From positions 1-64,000 of the forward strand of contig CAMDFD010000012.1 in the NCBI GenBank assembly GCA_945897365.1: DNA of 64,000 nt, read 5' to 3'. Positions 23,237 through 31,774 of the stretch are shown piece by piece (position 1 is the stretch's first letter; each line of letters starts with the position of its first letter). This stretch comes from Bordetella parapertussis (GTDB taxonomy: Bacteria > Pseudomonadota > Gammaproteobacteria > Burkholderiales > Burkholderiaceae_B). The notes under the pieces are model-generated. The model had not been told where the DNA came from. It was given only the letters and a program-made list of their open reading frames with translations, and ran no database searches. Made by a program: the position numbers and the translations under genes.

Positions 23237-25369
23237 TTATGAACGTGCTGCATCGCCACGCAGTGTGGGGTAGCGCACATGATCCACCAAGTCTTGGATT
23301 TCTTTGCGAGGCGCTGGGGTCAGCAAGCTCACAATGATGATCAGTGCAAAGCCGAGCGGCACGCCAAAGACACCGGCCGAGATTGGCAAAATACCATACC
23401 AGAGCTCGATGGGGGAGGTGACGCCAAATATACCGCGCAGCCAAGGTTGAGTCGTCACCATGTAATAAAAGGTAATTCCCAAACCGCAAGTCATACCGAC
23501 CACTGCACCGTACTTATTCGCACGCTTCCAGAAAATCCCCAAGGTCAGGGCAGGGAAGAACGCCGCCGCAGCAAAAGAGAATGCAGCAGAAACCAGGAAT
23601 AATATGTCAGCTGGTTTTTGCGAGGCAACATAGGCGGCAGCCAGTGCAACAACGAGCAACAAGATTTTCGAAATCATCACGCGTCGTGCTGTCGGCGCGT
23701 TGGGATTAATCATCTTGAAGTACAGGTCGTGGGACAAAGCGTTGGCAATCGTCAACAGCAAGCCGTCTGCTGTGGAGAGTGCTGCTGCTAAACCGCCTGC
23801 TGCAACCATGCCAGAAATCACGTACGGTAAACCACCGATTTCTGGTGTTGCTAACACAACGATATCGCCACCGATACGCATTTCACCTAATTGCAGAATG
23901 CCATCTTTGTTAATGTCAACAACAGACAACAAGGTAGCATCAACGGATGCCCATTGCGCAATCCACGCGGGTAGCTTGTCGAATGGCGTACCAACAAGGA
24001 CATGGAAGACCTCGTACTTCACCAACACAGCAAGCGCTGGCGCAGTGAAATACAACAGGAAGATGAAAAATAATGACCAAGTGACTGACTCACGCGCTTG
24101 TTTAACGGAAGGCGTTGTGTAGTAGCGCATCAGGATGTGCGGAAGCGCTGCTGTACCGACCATCAAGCAGAAAATTAACGCTAGGAAGTTACGACGCGAG
24201 GTGTCGTACGCAACTTTTTGCGCATCTGTTCCATTCGGATCACCAGCAAACTGTTGTGCATGTCGCGGCATACCACCTAAAGGAACAGCGCGAGCATTAT
24301 TTGCTGCTTTTTCACCAGTCCAGAGGGCTTTGGCCGCAGCTTCCGTTTTTGGCACCGCTGCCAATGCTTTTTCTGCAGCATCGACTTGTGCTTTAGGTGC
24401 ATTCGCAGCTTTCAGGTCAGCAAGTGACTTTTCTGCATCTGCTTTTGCCTTGGCCATCGAAGCTGGAATATTTTTCAGCTTGGCATCGGCTTCTTCAGCA
24501 CGCTTTTTAAAGATCGCAATGACTTCAAGTTCTTTTGGATCTTTCAGCAGCTCTGCTTCTTTGGCAGTCACTTTTTCAAGTTGATAGCCATAGATTGCCT
24601 GCGGAATGGGCACTCCTGTTTGTTTAACAGAGAGCCAAACGACCGGAATCATGTATGCAATGATCAGAATGATGTACTGAGCAACTTGAGTCCAAGTCAC
24701 TGCACGCATCCCACCGAGGAACGAGCACACCAAAATGCCGCCAAGGCCTAAGAAAATGCCAATTTCAAACGGCACACCCGCCAAACGTGTCGTAATCAAA
24801 CCGACGCCGTAAATCTGAGCGACAACGTAGGTGAACGAGCACAGAATCGCGGCAATAATGCCCAACAGGCGTGGGAGATTACCGTCATAGCGCTCACCCA
24901 GAAAGTCTGGAATGGTGAACTGACCAAACTTTCGCAGATAAGGCGCCAAGAACAATGCCACCAAACAGTAGCCACCCGTCCAGCCCATAATGAAAGCTAG
25001 GCCGCTATAACCCGTCAGGTAGAGCGTTCCGGCCATACCGATAAACGATGCGGCCGACATCCAGTCAGCGCCCGTTGCCATGCCGTTGTAGAGCGCCGGC
25101 ACACGTCGTCCAGCAACGTAATACTCAGCAGCATCGTTTGTGCGGCTCATGATTCCAATACCAGCGTATAGGAGAACAGTCGCTGCCAAAAAGATGTAGC
25201 CGATCCACGCGCGACTCAGACCCATTTGCTCAGCGATCGCAAGAGCGATCACAAAAACAATAAATCCGCCTGTGTACCAGGTATAGACTTTGTTGAGTGA
25301 TTTTTTGAATGCCGCGTTCGTGGTGTTTGAAGCGAACATGCCGCCTTCTTCAGGTGTCATTCCAGCCAT
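23237..25369 (-). CDS. Sodium:solute symporter, VC_2705/acetate-symporter-like
   Basis: The 710-residue SSS-family protein has about thirteen hydrophobic segments, including the early SSS block ADWMSAASFIGMAGTLYLTGYSG. It is longer than usual. A charged, alanine-rich insertion of about 125 residues (roughly 265-390) looks coiled-coil and splits two membrane segments, and an EF-hand-like loop DINKDGILQLGE lies at 485-496. The start is ATG 25369, preceded by GAGGAGGAATAAC and one base after the DUF4212 stop. DUF4212 partners are typical of this subfamily. It probably imports acetate or another small monocarboxylate with Na+; the substrate is unproven. Confidence 0.85.
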   Translation of the reverse strand: MAGMTPEEGGMFASNTTNAAFKKSLNKVYTWYTGGFIVFVIALAIAEQMGLSRAWIGYIFLAATVLLYAGIGIMSRTNDAAEYYVAGRRVPALYNGMATGADWMSAASFIGMAGTLYLTGYSGLAFIMGWTGGYCLVALFLAPYLRKFGQFTIPDFLGERYDGNLPRLLGIIAAILCSFTYVVAQIYGVGLITTRLAGVPFEIGIFLGLGGILVCSFLGGMRAVTWTQVAQYIILIIAYMIPVVWLSVKQTGVPIPQAIYGYQLEKVTAKEAELLKDPKELEVIAIFKKRAEEADAKLKNIPASMAKAKADAEKSLADLKAANAPKAQVDAAEKALAAVPKTEAAAKALWTGEKAANNARAVPLGGMPRHAQQFAGDPNGTDAQKVAYDTSRRNFLALIFCLMVGTAALPHILMRYYTTPSVKQARESVTWSLFFIFLLYFTAPALAVLVKYEVFHVLVGTPFDKLPAWIAQWASVDATLLSVVDINKDGILQLGEMRIGGDIVVLATPEIGGLPYVISGMVAAGGLAAALSTADGLLLTIANALSHDLYFKMINPNAPTARRVMISKILLLVVALAAAYVASQKPADILFLVSAAFSFAAAAFFPALTLGIFWKRANKYGAVVGMTCGLGITFYYMVTTQPWLRGIFGVTSPIELWYGILPISAGVFGVPLGFALIIIVSLLTPAPRKEIQDLVDHVRYPTLRGDAARS

Positions 25370-25370
25370 G

Positions 25371-25634
25371 TTATTCCTCCTCGTCTTCGCTGACGCCAGC
25401 TTCTTCGTCAAGCTTGTTCATGTATCTGGCATAGAACCCAATAATCAGGCAATACACCACCAGAGAGCCCTGTGAGCCCATCCAAAAACTAAAGGGCCAG
25501 CCAAAAAAGGTAAAGTCGAGTTCACGGGCGTAGTAGCCCACCACAAAAGTGACAACAAACCAGATCAGCAACAAAATTGAAGTGATGCGTAGGTTTTTTT
25601 GCCAGTACACCCTATGTTTTTCGGTCAGTTGCAC
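25371..25634 (-). CDS. DUF4212 small membrane subunit of the symporter
   Basis: The 87-residue protein has two membrane helices (ILLLIWFVVTFVVGYYA and the segment around FWMGSQGSLVVYCLIIGFYA) and an acidic C-terminal tail ending EDEEE. It matches the DUF4212 (sodium/substrate symporter small subunit) family, encoded directly upstream of VC_2705-type symporters. Its stop is separated from the next start by one base, so the pair is translationally coupled. Confidence 0.88.
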   Translation of the reverse strand: MQLTEKHRVYWQKNLRITSILLLIWFVVTFVVGYYARELDFTFFGWPFSFWMGSQGSLVVYCLIIGFYARYMNKLDEEAGVSEDEEE

Positions 25635-25682
25635 GGTTACGTCTCCTCATCGTTATCAGGCCAGGTTCCCCTGGATCGATTT

Positions 25683-25739
25683 TTAAAACACAAAGAAAAA
25701 AAACTAAAAGAAAAAACAAAAAACATAAAACAAAAAAAC
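25683..25739. repeat. Low-complexity A-rich tract
   Basis: About 57 bases are almost entirely A with scattered C and G and only two T. On the minus strand it is a long T-rich tract lying between the TPR gene stop and the DUF4212 start. It may bend DNA, act as an upstream promoter element, or terminate the TPR transcript. Confidence 0.6.
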
Positions 25740-25742
25740 GAT

Positions 25743-26309
25743 TTAGCCGGTGAGTCCTGTTTCTCGCTCGAGTTGACGCGCGAATTTTGGTTCAAAACCT
25801 TTCAAATGCTGAATAATTTTGGTCGCTTCGTCTGGTTGTTGACGGTCAACATGCACACGGGCGAGTTGATACCACGCGTATGGACTCATAGGTTGAAGTT
25901 TGGTGTTGCGCTCGAGAGCCACAACGGCCTCTTCTAAGCGTCTTTGTTGAATCAGTGTCAAACCGAGGCCATACCATGCTTGATCTAACTTTGGATCGAG
26001 CTCTAGCGAATGCCTAAAAGCGCGCTCAGCTTCGACAGGTTGTTCAAGCTCTTGCAAAAGAAAGCCGAGGTTGAACCAGGCATAGACGGGTGCATCGGAA
26101 TGTTTAACCAAGCTCCGGTAGCCTTCAACCGCACCGCTCTTGTCACCAAGCTCCGCCTTGAGGTGGGCGATACTACCTAAAGCATAGCGATCTTCGGGGT
26201 AGTCGCGAAGCATATCCTCGAACATACTGATGGCACGTTTCCGCTGCCCAAAAACAATCAGTGTGATCGCACACCATTTGTATTTTTGCCAATTCAGATC
26301 AAGTTTCAT
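25743..26309 (-). CDS. Tetratricopeptide repeat protein
   Basis: The 188-residue protein consists of TPR-type helix pairs over most of its length (for example YAWFNLGFLLQELEQPVEAE, DQAWYGLGLTLIQQRRLEEA, YAWYQLARVHVDRQQPDEA). It has no signal peptide and should be a cytoplasmic protein-interaction scaffold. It overlaps the upstream membrane-protein gene by four bases (ATGA), so the two are probably partners. The process they serve is unknown. Confidence 0.8.
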   Translation of the reverse strand: MKLDLNWQKYKWCAITLIVFGQRKRAISMFEDMLRDYPEDRYALGSIAHLKAELGDKSGAVEGYRSLVKHSDAPVYAWFNLGFLLQELEQPVEAERAFRHSLELDPKLDQAWYGLGLTLIQQRRLEEAVVALERNTKLQPMSPYAWYQLARVHVDRQQPDEATKIIQHLKGFEPKFARQLERETGLTG

Positions 26310-26602
26310 TTACAGCCCACCATCCCTATCGAAACACAATGCTCGATTTTTGCAACCGTGACTGCGAGATAGAGCGCAGCCACTAAACAAAACGCCACGA
26401 ACGCGTGGTGACGCGTGGCGATTTGTTTGGGGGAGATCAATGCCGCTAACTTAAGCCAAGGCTTATTCACGACCTGAAAAAGTTGATAAAACAAATTTGT
26501 TTCACGTTTTGCGCCAGCAATCAAAAACAAAATGCCTTGACCGACAAGGGCGAGTAGCCCGATGTACAAGAGCAATTGCAGAATATTGAGAAATGGCAGC
26601 AA
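26306..26602 (-). CDS. Small membrane protein of unknown function
   Basis: The 98-residue product has two hydrophobic segments (about residues 5-28 and 67-87) joined by a basic loop (NKPWLKLAALISPKQIATRHH). I do not recognise a characterised family. It overlaps the TPR gene by ATGA and is the first gene of that two-gene unit. The TPR protein would lie on the cytoplasmic side and may bind it. Confidence 0.7.
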   Translation of the reverse strand: MLPFLNILQLLLYIGLLALVGQGILFLIAGAKRETNLFYQLFQVVNKPWLKLAALISPKQIATRHHAFVAFCLVAALYLAVTVAKIEHCVSIGMVGCK

Positions 26603-26702
26603 CCCGAGTCTCCCTACTGATGTGTATGCGCTTTAAAGCGAATTTGTTATACGTGCGTTTAGGTGATCGCACTTTAAGGCCGATTGCTGACGGCTTTCTG
26701 AC

Positions 26703-26731
26703 AAAAAATCACTAGCAACAGTAACTGTTGC
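26703..26731 (-). terminator. Probable terminator of the two-component operon
   Basis: On the minus strand GCAACAGTTACTGTTGC (26731-26715) is a perfect palindrome that can form a six-pair stem. A run of six T bases follows at 26708-26703. It lies 43 bases past the histidine kinase stop codon. An alternative is an operator for the downstream membrane-protein gene. Confidence 0.5.
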
Positions 26732-26773
26732 AGATTGACAAAAATCGCGCTTTTTCAGAACTTCAATAAAGGG

Positions 26774-28282
26774 TTAACCCGATCTGTCAAGCACTGCTTG
26801 TGTGCGCTGCAGCATGGCGGAAAAGTGAATTTCAACACGTGCGCCCGTGGCGGATGAGTCGATCCTGACATGGTGGGATTCTGTCACGATGACGCGGGCC
26901 TGATGACGTTGTGCGATCTCGCGCACGATCGCCAGACCGAGACCGCTCCCATCAACACCCGAACCCAAGACACGATAAAACCTGTCAAACACGCGTTCGC
27001 GCTCATCGACGGCAATACCGGGTCCCGAATCTTCGACTGCGAGCACAATTTCGTCGCGTTGTTCGTACAAGCTCACTGTGATGTGACCGGGTGCTGGCGT
27101 ATAGCGAATAGCGTTATCGATCAGATTGTTCAGGGCTTCACTTAAAAGCAGATTCTGCCCTTTGATATAGAGGGGGTGTTCAGGCCCATCAAAACCTAAG
27201 TCGATACCTTGCCCAAGCGCGACATGCACCCACTTCTGTATCTGTTCCCTAGCCAAATACGTTAAGTCAGTCGGCGGCATTTCTGTCGTGTTCGGGTTTT
27301 CAGCATTCGCCATCAAAAGGAGCTGATTGACCAGGCGCGTCGCGCGCGCCGTACCCGCAATAATTTGTTCTAGGCTTGCTTGCGTGTTTGCAGTGGGTTC
27401 CTCGCGCATGGCGAGTTCCGCTTGTGTTCGCAAACCTGCCAAGGGAGTTTTGAGCTGATGAGCTGCATCCGCGACAAAGCGTCTCTGCGCCAATAATGTG
27501 GCTTCCAGTCGGCTGAGTAAATCATTCATTGCCTTGATCAGCGGACCGATTTCTGAGGGCGCCTGACGCTCGTCAATGGGAGACAGATCATCGGGTCTTC
27601 GCGCGCGTAACCTTTTTTGCAAGGCATTGATGGGTGCTACGCCTCGCGATAACCCAAACCAAACAAGTAACACCGCGATCGGCAAGACAATAAACTGTGG
27701 AATGATCACGCCTTTGATGATGTCATTGGCCAGCTGTGTGCGACGATCCACGGACTCCGCTGCGACCAAGAGCACAGGACCGATGCCTCTCGTGCTGAGA
27801 TCCCTCCAGGTATATGCGATACGAATTTCAAAGTCGCGAAGCGCATGGTTATCGTAATAAATCGTATTAGGCAGATCGCTTGGCGTGCGTTCTGGGGTAG
27901 GGAGTTCTCCATCGCCTCCCAACAAATCACCGTTTGGACCGATCGCTTTCCAAAAAACGCCGTCATTTTCTCTGATGCGCAATGCGAGACGTGCGGAGGG
28001 CGACATACGAAGCGCGACGACGTCGTCTGTCATTTCTACTTGCTGACCCAAGACTTGTAGTGCGTTGGCCAAGTTGAGGTCATAAGGAGTGTTGGCCAGA
28101 TTTTGAGCCACGACATAGGTAATGGCAATGCTCATCGGCCACAGCAAGAAAAGTGGCGCAAGCATCCAGTCCAAAATCTCTCCGAGCAGCGAGCGTCTTG
28201 AGGATTCGGCCGTCGATTTTTCCGCTCCAGTTTGGAGTATGGCCAGTGCTTCGAGATTGACGGGGGCGTGTTTCAATGCCAT
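26774..28282 (-). CDS. Sensor histidine kinase, TctE-like
   Basis: The 502-residue kinase has two membrane helices (about 40-60 and 192-212) enclosing a periplasmic 2CSK-type sensor domain. A HAMP-like linker follows, then the phosphorylation site H275 (DAAHQLKTPLAGL), the N box (NNLIDNAIRYT) and the G boxes (DSGPGI, GSGLGLAIV). Proteins like this sense tricarboxylates or related organic acids and control Bug/TctABC-type uptake. It lies downstream of its response regulator with 52 bases between them. Two Bug receptors occur elsewhere in the window, but none is adjacent, so its target is uncertain. Confidence 0.88.
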   Translation of the reverse strand: MALKHAPVNLEALAILQTGAEKSTAESSRRSLLGEILDWMLAPLFLLWPMSIAITYVVAQNLANTPYDLNLANALQVLGQQVEMTDDVVALRMSPSARLALRIRENDGVFWKAIGPNGDLLGGDGELPTPERTPSDLPNTIYYDNHALRDFEIRIAYTWRDLSTRGIGPVLLVAAESVDRRTQLANDIIKGVIIPQFIVLPIAVLLVWFGLSRGVAPINALQKRLRARRPDDLSPIDERQAPSEIGPLIKAMNDLLSRLEATLLAQRRFVADAAHQLKTPLAGLRTQAELAMREEPTANTQASLEQIIAGTARATRLVNQLLLMANAENPNTTEMPPTDLTYLAREQIQKWVHVALGQGIDLGFDGPEHPLYIKGQNLLLSEALNNLIDNAIRYTPAPGHITVSLYEQRDEIVLAVEDSGPGIAVDERERVFDRFYRVLGSGVDGSGLGLAIVREIAQRHQARVIVTESHHVRIDSSATGARVEIHFSAMLQRTQAVLDRSG

Positions 28283-28334
28283 AGACTAGCGCCACATAAA
28301 CATTTGACGTCGTACAGACCACGCCAAAGGTGAC

Positions 28335-29012
28335 TCATGGCGCACTCGTGTCTCGCTCAAGACAGTAGCCGAGCCCCCGAACTGTTGCGATTTTGACGCC
28401 GCTAGGTTCGAGTTTTTTACGCAGGCGATGCACGTAGACCTCGATGGCATTGGAGCTGACCTCTTCACCCCATTCGCACAAGTGATCAACGATTTGTGTT
28501 TTGCTCACCATACGCCCGCTGCGCGTGAGCAAAATTTCGAGCAGACTGACTTCTCTGGCTGAGAGCTCGAGCGCATGCTGATCCACCATGGCGACTCGAC
28601 CTGTCTGATCAAATTCCAGTTTGCCGTGCTTAAGAATCGTAGAGCCTCCTCCAGCCCCTCGGCGCACGAGCGCCCGAATACGCGCTTCAAGCTCAGAGAG
28701 GGAGAACGGTTTGGCCATGTAATCATCCGCCCCCAGATCAAGCCCTTTGACTCTTTGCTCCACACTATCGGCTGCAGTGAGAATGAGGACAGGCAGATGA
28801 GAGTTTTTACTGCGTAAGTTGCTCAAGACCTCCAAGCCGGACATCCGTGGCAGACCCAGATCTAAAATGAGGAGGTCAAACTCCTGCGATCTGAGCGCAG
28901 AGTCGGCAGCGATTCCGTCGTTGACAGCGTCCACGGCATAGCCGTTTAGGCGCAGAGAGCGGGTCAGGCCGTCGGCCAAAATGCTGTCATCTTCAGCAAT
29001 CAGGATTCGCAT
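28335..29012 (-). CDS. OmpR-family response regulator, TctD-like
   Basis: The 225-residue protein has an N-terminal receiver with acidic pocket residues near position 8 and phospho-acceptor D51 (LILDLGLPRMSG). The C-terminal winged-helix DNA-binding domain runs from about residue 125 (LSAREVSLLEILL, then SNAIEVYVHRLRKKL). It pairs with the TctE-like kinase encoded next. It is divergent from recA, an order I recall from Bordetella-type genomes. It would bind target promoters on phosphorylation; the targets cannot be read here. Confidence 0.9.
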   Translation of the reverse strand: MRILIAEDDSILADGLTRSLRLNGYAVDAVNDGIAADSALRSQEFDLLILDLGLPRMSGLEVLSNLRSKNSHLPVLILTAADSVEQRVKGLDLGADDYMAKPFSLSELEARIRALVRRGAGGGSTILKHGKLEFDQTGRVAMVDQHALELSAREVSLLEILLTRSGRMVSKTQIVDHLCEWGEEVSSNAIEVYVHRLRKKLEPSGVKIATVRGLGYCLERDTSAP

Positions 29013-29167
29013 GGGTGCAGGGGCTGGTGGGTCTTTCTGATAAACAACAAGGGAAGAATTAAGTCTATTCTTGCATAGCCCCTTGCATCCTCGCTATGGG
29101 ATGTTGCATAAATGCGTACAAACCCTAGTCATATGAAAAATAAAATGGCGAGGAGAGCAGGAAAAAA

Positions 29168-29197
29168 TTGTCATACTGTTTATTTATACAGTACAAT
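29168..29197 (+). promoter_or_regulatory. recA promoter with embedded LexA box
   Basis: A -35 element TTGTCA (29168-29173) and a -10 element TACAAT (29192-29197) are separated by 18 bases. The spacer coincides with the LexA-type site TACTGTTTATTTATACAGTA (29174-29193), a full CTGT-N8-ACAG palindrome. LexA binding would block RNA polymerase directly, giving standard SOS control of recA. Confidence 0.88.
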
Positions 29198-29256
29198 TGA
29201 ATGCAATAATTTCAGCATCAGTTTTTCAGCTTTAGCTCACAACTCAAGGAATTTAC

Positions 29257-30387
29257 ATGGATGATAAAACCCTCAAGGCCGGCGCCGCTGAAAAAGGCAA
29301 GGCACTCGCTGCTGCACTCTCCCAGATCGAAAAGCAATTTGGCAAGGGCTCGATCATGCGTTACGGCGATAATGAGGTCGAGCACGACATTCAGGTGGTG
29401 TCCACAGGTTCTTTAGGGTTAGATATCGCGCTTGGCGTTGGCGGCCTGCCTCGCGGGCGTGTGGTTGAGATCTACGGTCCCGAGTCCTCTGGAAAGACGA
29501 CCCTGACCCTGCAAGTGATCGCCGAAATGCAAAAAGTTGGCGGTACCTGCGCTTTTATTGATGCAGAGCATGCCCTAGATGTGCAATACGCCTCCAAACT
29601 AGGCGTCAACCTCACAGACTTATTGATTTCCCAGCCTGACACTGGCGAACAAGCCCTCGAAATCACGGACGCGCTGGTGCGCTCGGGTTCTGTTGATCTG
29701 ATTGTGATCGACTCTGTGGCTGCTCTGGTGCCTAAAGCTGAGATCGAAGGTGAGATGGGTGATTCCCTACCCGGTCTCCAAGCGAGACTGATGAGTCAAG
29801 CGCTGCGCAAATTGACTGCGAGTATCAAGCGCACCAATTGCATGGTGATCTTTATCAACCAAATTCGCATGAAAATTGGTGTGATGTTTGGCAGCCCCGA
29901 GACGACGACAGGCGGTAATGCACTGAAGTTTTACGCATCGGTGCGTTTGGATATCCGCCGTATCGGCGCCATCAAAAAGGGTGATGAGGTTGTCGGTAAC
30001 GAAACGCGCGTCAAAGTCGTTAAAAACAAGATTGCACCTCCATTCAAACAAGCCGAATTCGACATTATGTATGGCGCAGGCATCTCCCGCGAGGGTGAAA
30101 TTCTTGATTTGGGTGTGACGGCCGGGATTGTCGACAAAGCGGGTGCATGGTTTAGCTATAACGGTGAGCGGATTGGTCAGGGCCGCGACAATGTGCGTGA
30201 TTTTCTGCGTGAACGCCCTGCGATGGCGATTGAAATTGAAAATCGTGTACGCGAAAAATTAGGGGTCGTGCCTCGCGTAGGTGGTGCTCCTGCGGCCGCC
30301 GCTGCAGCAACAACCAAAGCAAGCTCCGCGAAAGCGAGCAAGCTTGTCGCCTCTGAGCCTGAGCCCGAGCCCGAAGAAGATCTGTAA
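29257..30387 (+). CDS. recA: Recombinase RecA
   Basis: The 376-residue protein is RecA: Walker A at residues 74-82 (GPESSGKTT), Walker B around LIVIDSVAAL, the DNA-binding L1/L2 region (EMGDSLPGLQARLMSQALR, then FINQIRMKIGVMFGSPETTTGGNALK split) and the signature ALKFYASVRLDIRR. The C-terminal tail is long, with an alanine/lysine-rich linker (about 343-365) and an acidic end (EPEPEPEEDL). It forms filaments on single-stranded DNA, drives strand exchange and triggers LexA cleavage. A LexA box lies in its promoter and recX follows 28 bases downstream. Confidence 0.98.
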   Translation: MDDKTLKAGAAEKGKALAAALSQIEKQFGKGSIMRYGDNEVEHDIQVVSTGSLGLDIALGVGGLPRGRVVEIYGPESSGKTTLTLQVIAEMQKVGGTCAFIDAEHALDVQYASKLGVNLTDLLISQPDTGEQALEITDALVRSGSVDLIVIDSVAALVPKAEIEGEMGDSLPGLQARLMSQALRKLTASIKRTNCMVIFINQIRMKIGVMFGSPETTTGGNALKFYASVRLDIRRIGAIKKGDEVVGNETRVKVVKNKIAPPFKQAEFDIMYGAGISREGEILDLGVTAGIVDKAGAWFSYNGERIGQGRDNVRDFLRERPAMAIEIENRVREKLGVVPRVGGAPAAAAAATTKASSAKASKLVASEPEPEPEEDL

Positions 30388-30415
30388 GTTTTAACGTGTC
30401 ACCTAATGCACGCCA

Positions 30416-30985
30416 ATGAGAGAAATCGTGTCTAGAGACGCGGATGATGAAGAGTTTGAAGTAGGTCCCAAGCCTGCAGCACCACGGCCTGGTCTGTCCC
30501 TCAAGGCCAGAGCCGTGGGTTTGCTGTCGCGCCGAGAGCACAGCAGACAAGAACTTGAGCGCAAACTCACACCCCATGCTGAGAGCGCAGAGTCCTTAGC
30601 CGAGGTTCTAGACGCGCTCACGCGTGAGGGATGGCAGTCAGATGCGCGATTTACTCAGGGATGGGTGCATCGTAAAGCCCCTGAGCAGGGGGCTGCACGG
30701 ATTGTTCGAGACCTCAAGCAACATGGGATGAATTCCGAAGCCGTCGCGGCCGTGCATTTAGACCTTAAGGCCACTGAGTTTGAGCGTGCTCAGGCGGTTT
30801 GGGCCCGGAAATTTTCGAGCAAAAAATCTGCATTGAGGCATTCCTCGCATACATCTTCACAGCTGTCGCAAGCAGAGTATGCGAAGCAGGGACGATTCTT
30901 AGCGTCACGAGGGTTTTCGATGGAAGTGATCCATCGCGTACTCAAGCAAACGGGTTCCTTAGGTCAGAACATCGAAGAGGAGTAG
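30416..30985 (+). CDS. recX: RecA regulator RecX
   Basis: The 189-residue protein matches RecX, with helical repeats starting at SLKARAVGLLSRREHSRQEL and continuing through VLDALTREGWQSDARFTQGW. RecX caps or dissociates RecA filaments and limits recombination. It follows recA closely and likely shares its SOS-controlled transcript. A variable, serine-rich insertion (SSKKSALRHSSHTSSQLSQ) before the last repeat makes it slightly longer than the shortest homologues. Confidence 0.92.
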   Translation: MREIVSRDADDEEFEVGPKPAAPRPGLSLKARAVGLLSRREHSRQELERKLTPHAESAESLAEVLDALTREGWQSDARFTQGWVHRKAPEQGAARIVRDLKQHGMNSEAVAAVHLDLKATEFERAQAVWARKFSSKKSALRHSSHTSSQLSQAEYAKQGRFLASRGFSMEVIHRVLKQTGSLGQNIEEE

Positions 30986-31028
30986 GCTGAAATCCACCTT
31001 TAGACCATGTTCACTACATGGTTAATGC

Positions 31029-31068
31029 GCGTTGTAAGGCGTTGTAAGGCGTTATGGGGCGTCATCAG
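31029..31068 (+). repeat. Degenerate ten-base tandem repeat
   Basis: GCGTTGTAAG occurs twice in tandem (31029-31048), followed by GCGTTATGGG and GCGTCATCAG in the same register, in the recX to DUF2889 gap. It looks like replication slippage in non-coding DNA; no regulatory role is evident. Confidence 0.6.
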
Positions 31069-31149
31069 GCACTTCGCTAGGTCATATCCACTAGGTGCGC
31101 TATACTTTTAATCTTTGTTGCAATGTGTCAATTGACCGCCCAACCTAGT

Positions 31150-31725
31150 ATGCCGCTTCCAGCGCCAGCCAGTTCTCGCAAACCGATGCACAACCGTTCG
31201 ATACAGGTTCATTCCTTCGAGCGAGATGATGGTCTCTGGGATATTGAGGCCGAACTGATTGACAACAAATCTTATTCTTACACCAAGCGCAATGGCACGG
31301 TTCATCCTGTAGGCCAGCCGGTTCATCATTTGCATTTGCGTATCACGATAGACACTAGCTTTGAAATTAAAGAAGCGTTCGCAATGTATGACGCCTCGCC
31401 CTTTGGGACTTCCTGTACGGCGGTTTCTGAAGCGTACCAAGATCTCGTTGGAATGAATTTGCTGAAAAGCTTTCGTCAGCAGATCAAAGAACGTTTTGCT
31501 CGCACTGCGGGCTGTACGCATATGACCGAGCTCGCTTCAGTGCTGCCGACCGCGGCGGTTCAAAGCATGGCGGGTCAAAAGCGCGCAGAGGCTGAGTCAG
31601 CGGGCCGCAGGCCCTTCCAAATGGGAGGATGCTATGCCTGGCGACCCGATGGCGAAGTGACCAAAGAACATTATCCGCAGTGGTATGTAGATCCAAAGGC
31701 AACACCCCCGGGCCCTGGTGTGTAG
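31150..31725 (+). CDS. DUF2889 family protein
   Basis: The 191-residue protein matches DUF2889, with RSIQVHSFERDDGLWDIEAE, DTSFEIKEAFAMYDASPFG and GCTHMTELASVLPTAAVQ (quoted in parts). I know this family from the same place (between recX and sucC) in Bordetella-type genomes. Some DUF2889 genes occur in aromatic or steroid degradation clusters. The function is unestablished. I prefer ATG 31150, whose N-terminus (MPLPAPASSRKPMHNRS) fits relatives as I recall them; ATG 31123 is an alternative and neither has a clear ribosome site. Confidence 0.75.
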   Translation: MPLPAPASSRKPMHNRSIQVHSFERDDGLWDIEAELIDNKSYSYTKRNGTVHPVGQPVHHLHLRITIDTSFEIKEAFAMYDASPFGTSCTAVSEAYQDLVGMNLLKSFRQQIKERFARTAGCTHMTELASVLPTAAVQSMAGQKRAEAESAGRRPFQMGGCYAWRPDGEVTKEHYPQWYVDPKATPPGPGV

Positions 31726-31774
31726 TTTCCCAGGCAATCGTTTTTTTTAGTTTTTTTGGACGGACAGGATTCCC

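Noticed and set aside
31029..31068. Ten-base repeats considered as iterons or a CRISPR fragment
   Set aside because: Only two exact copies with no spacers, and no replication or cas genes nearby.
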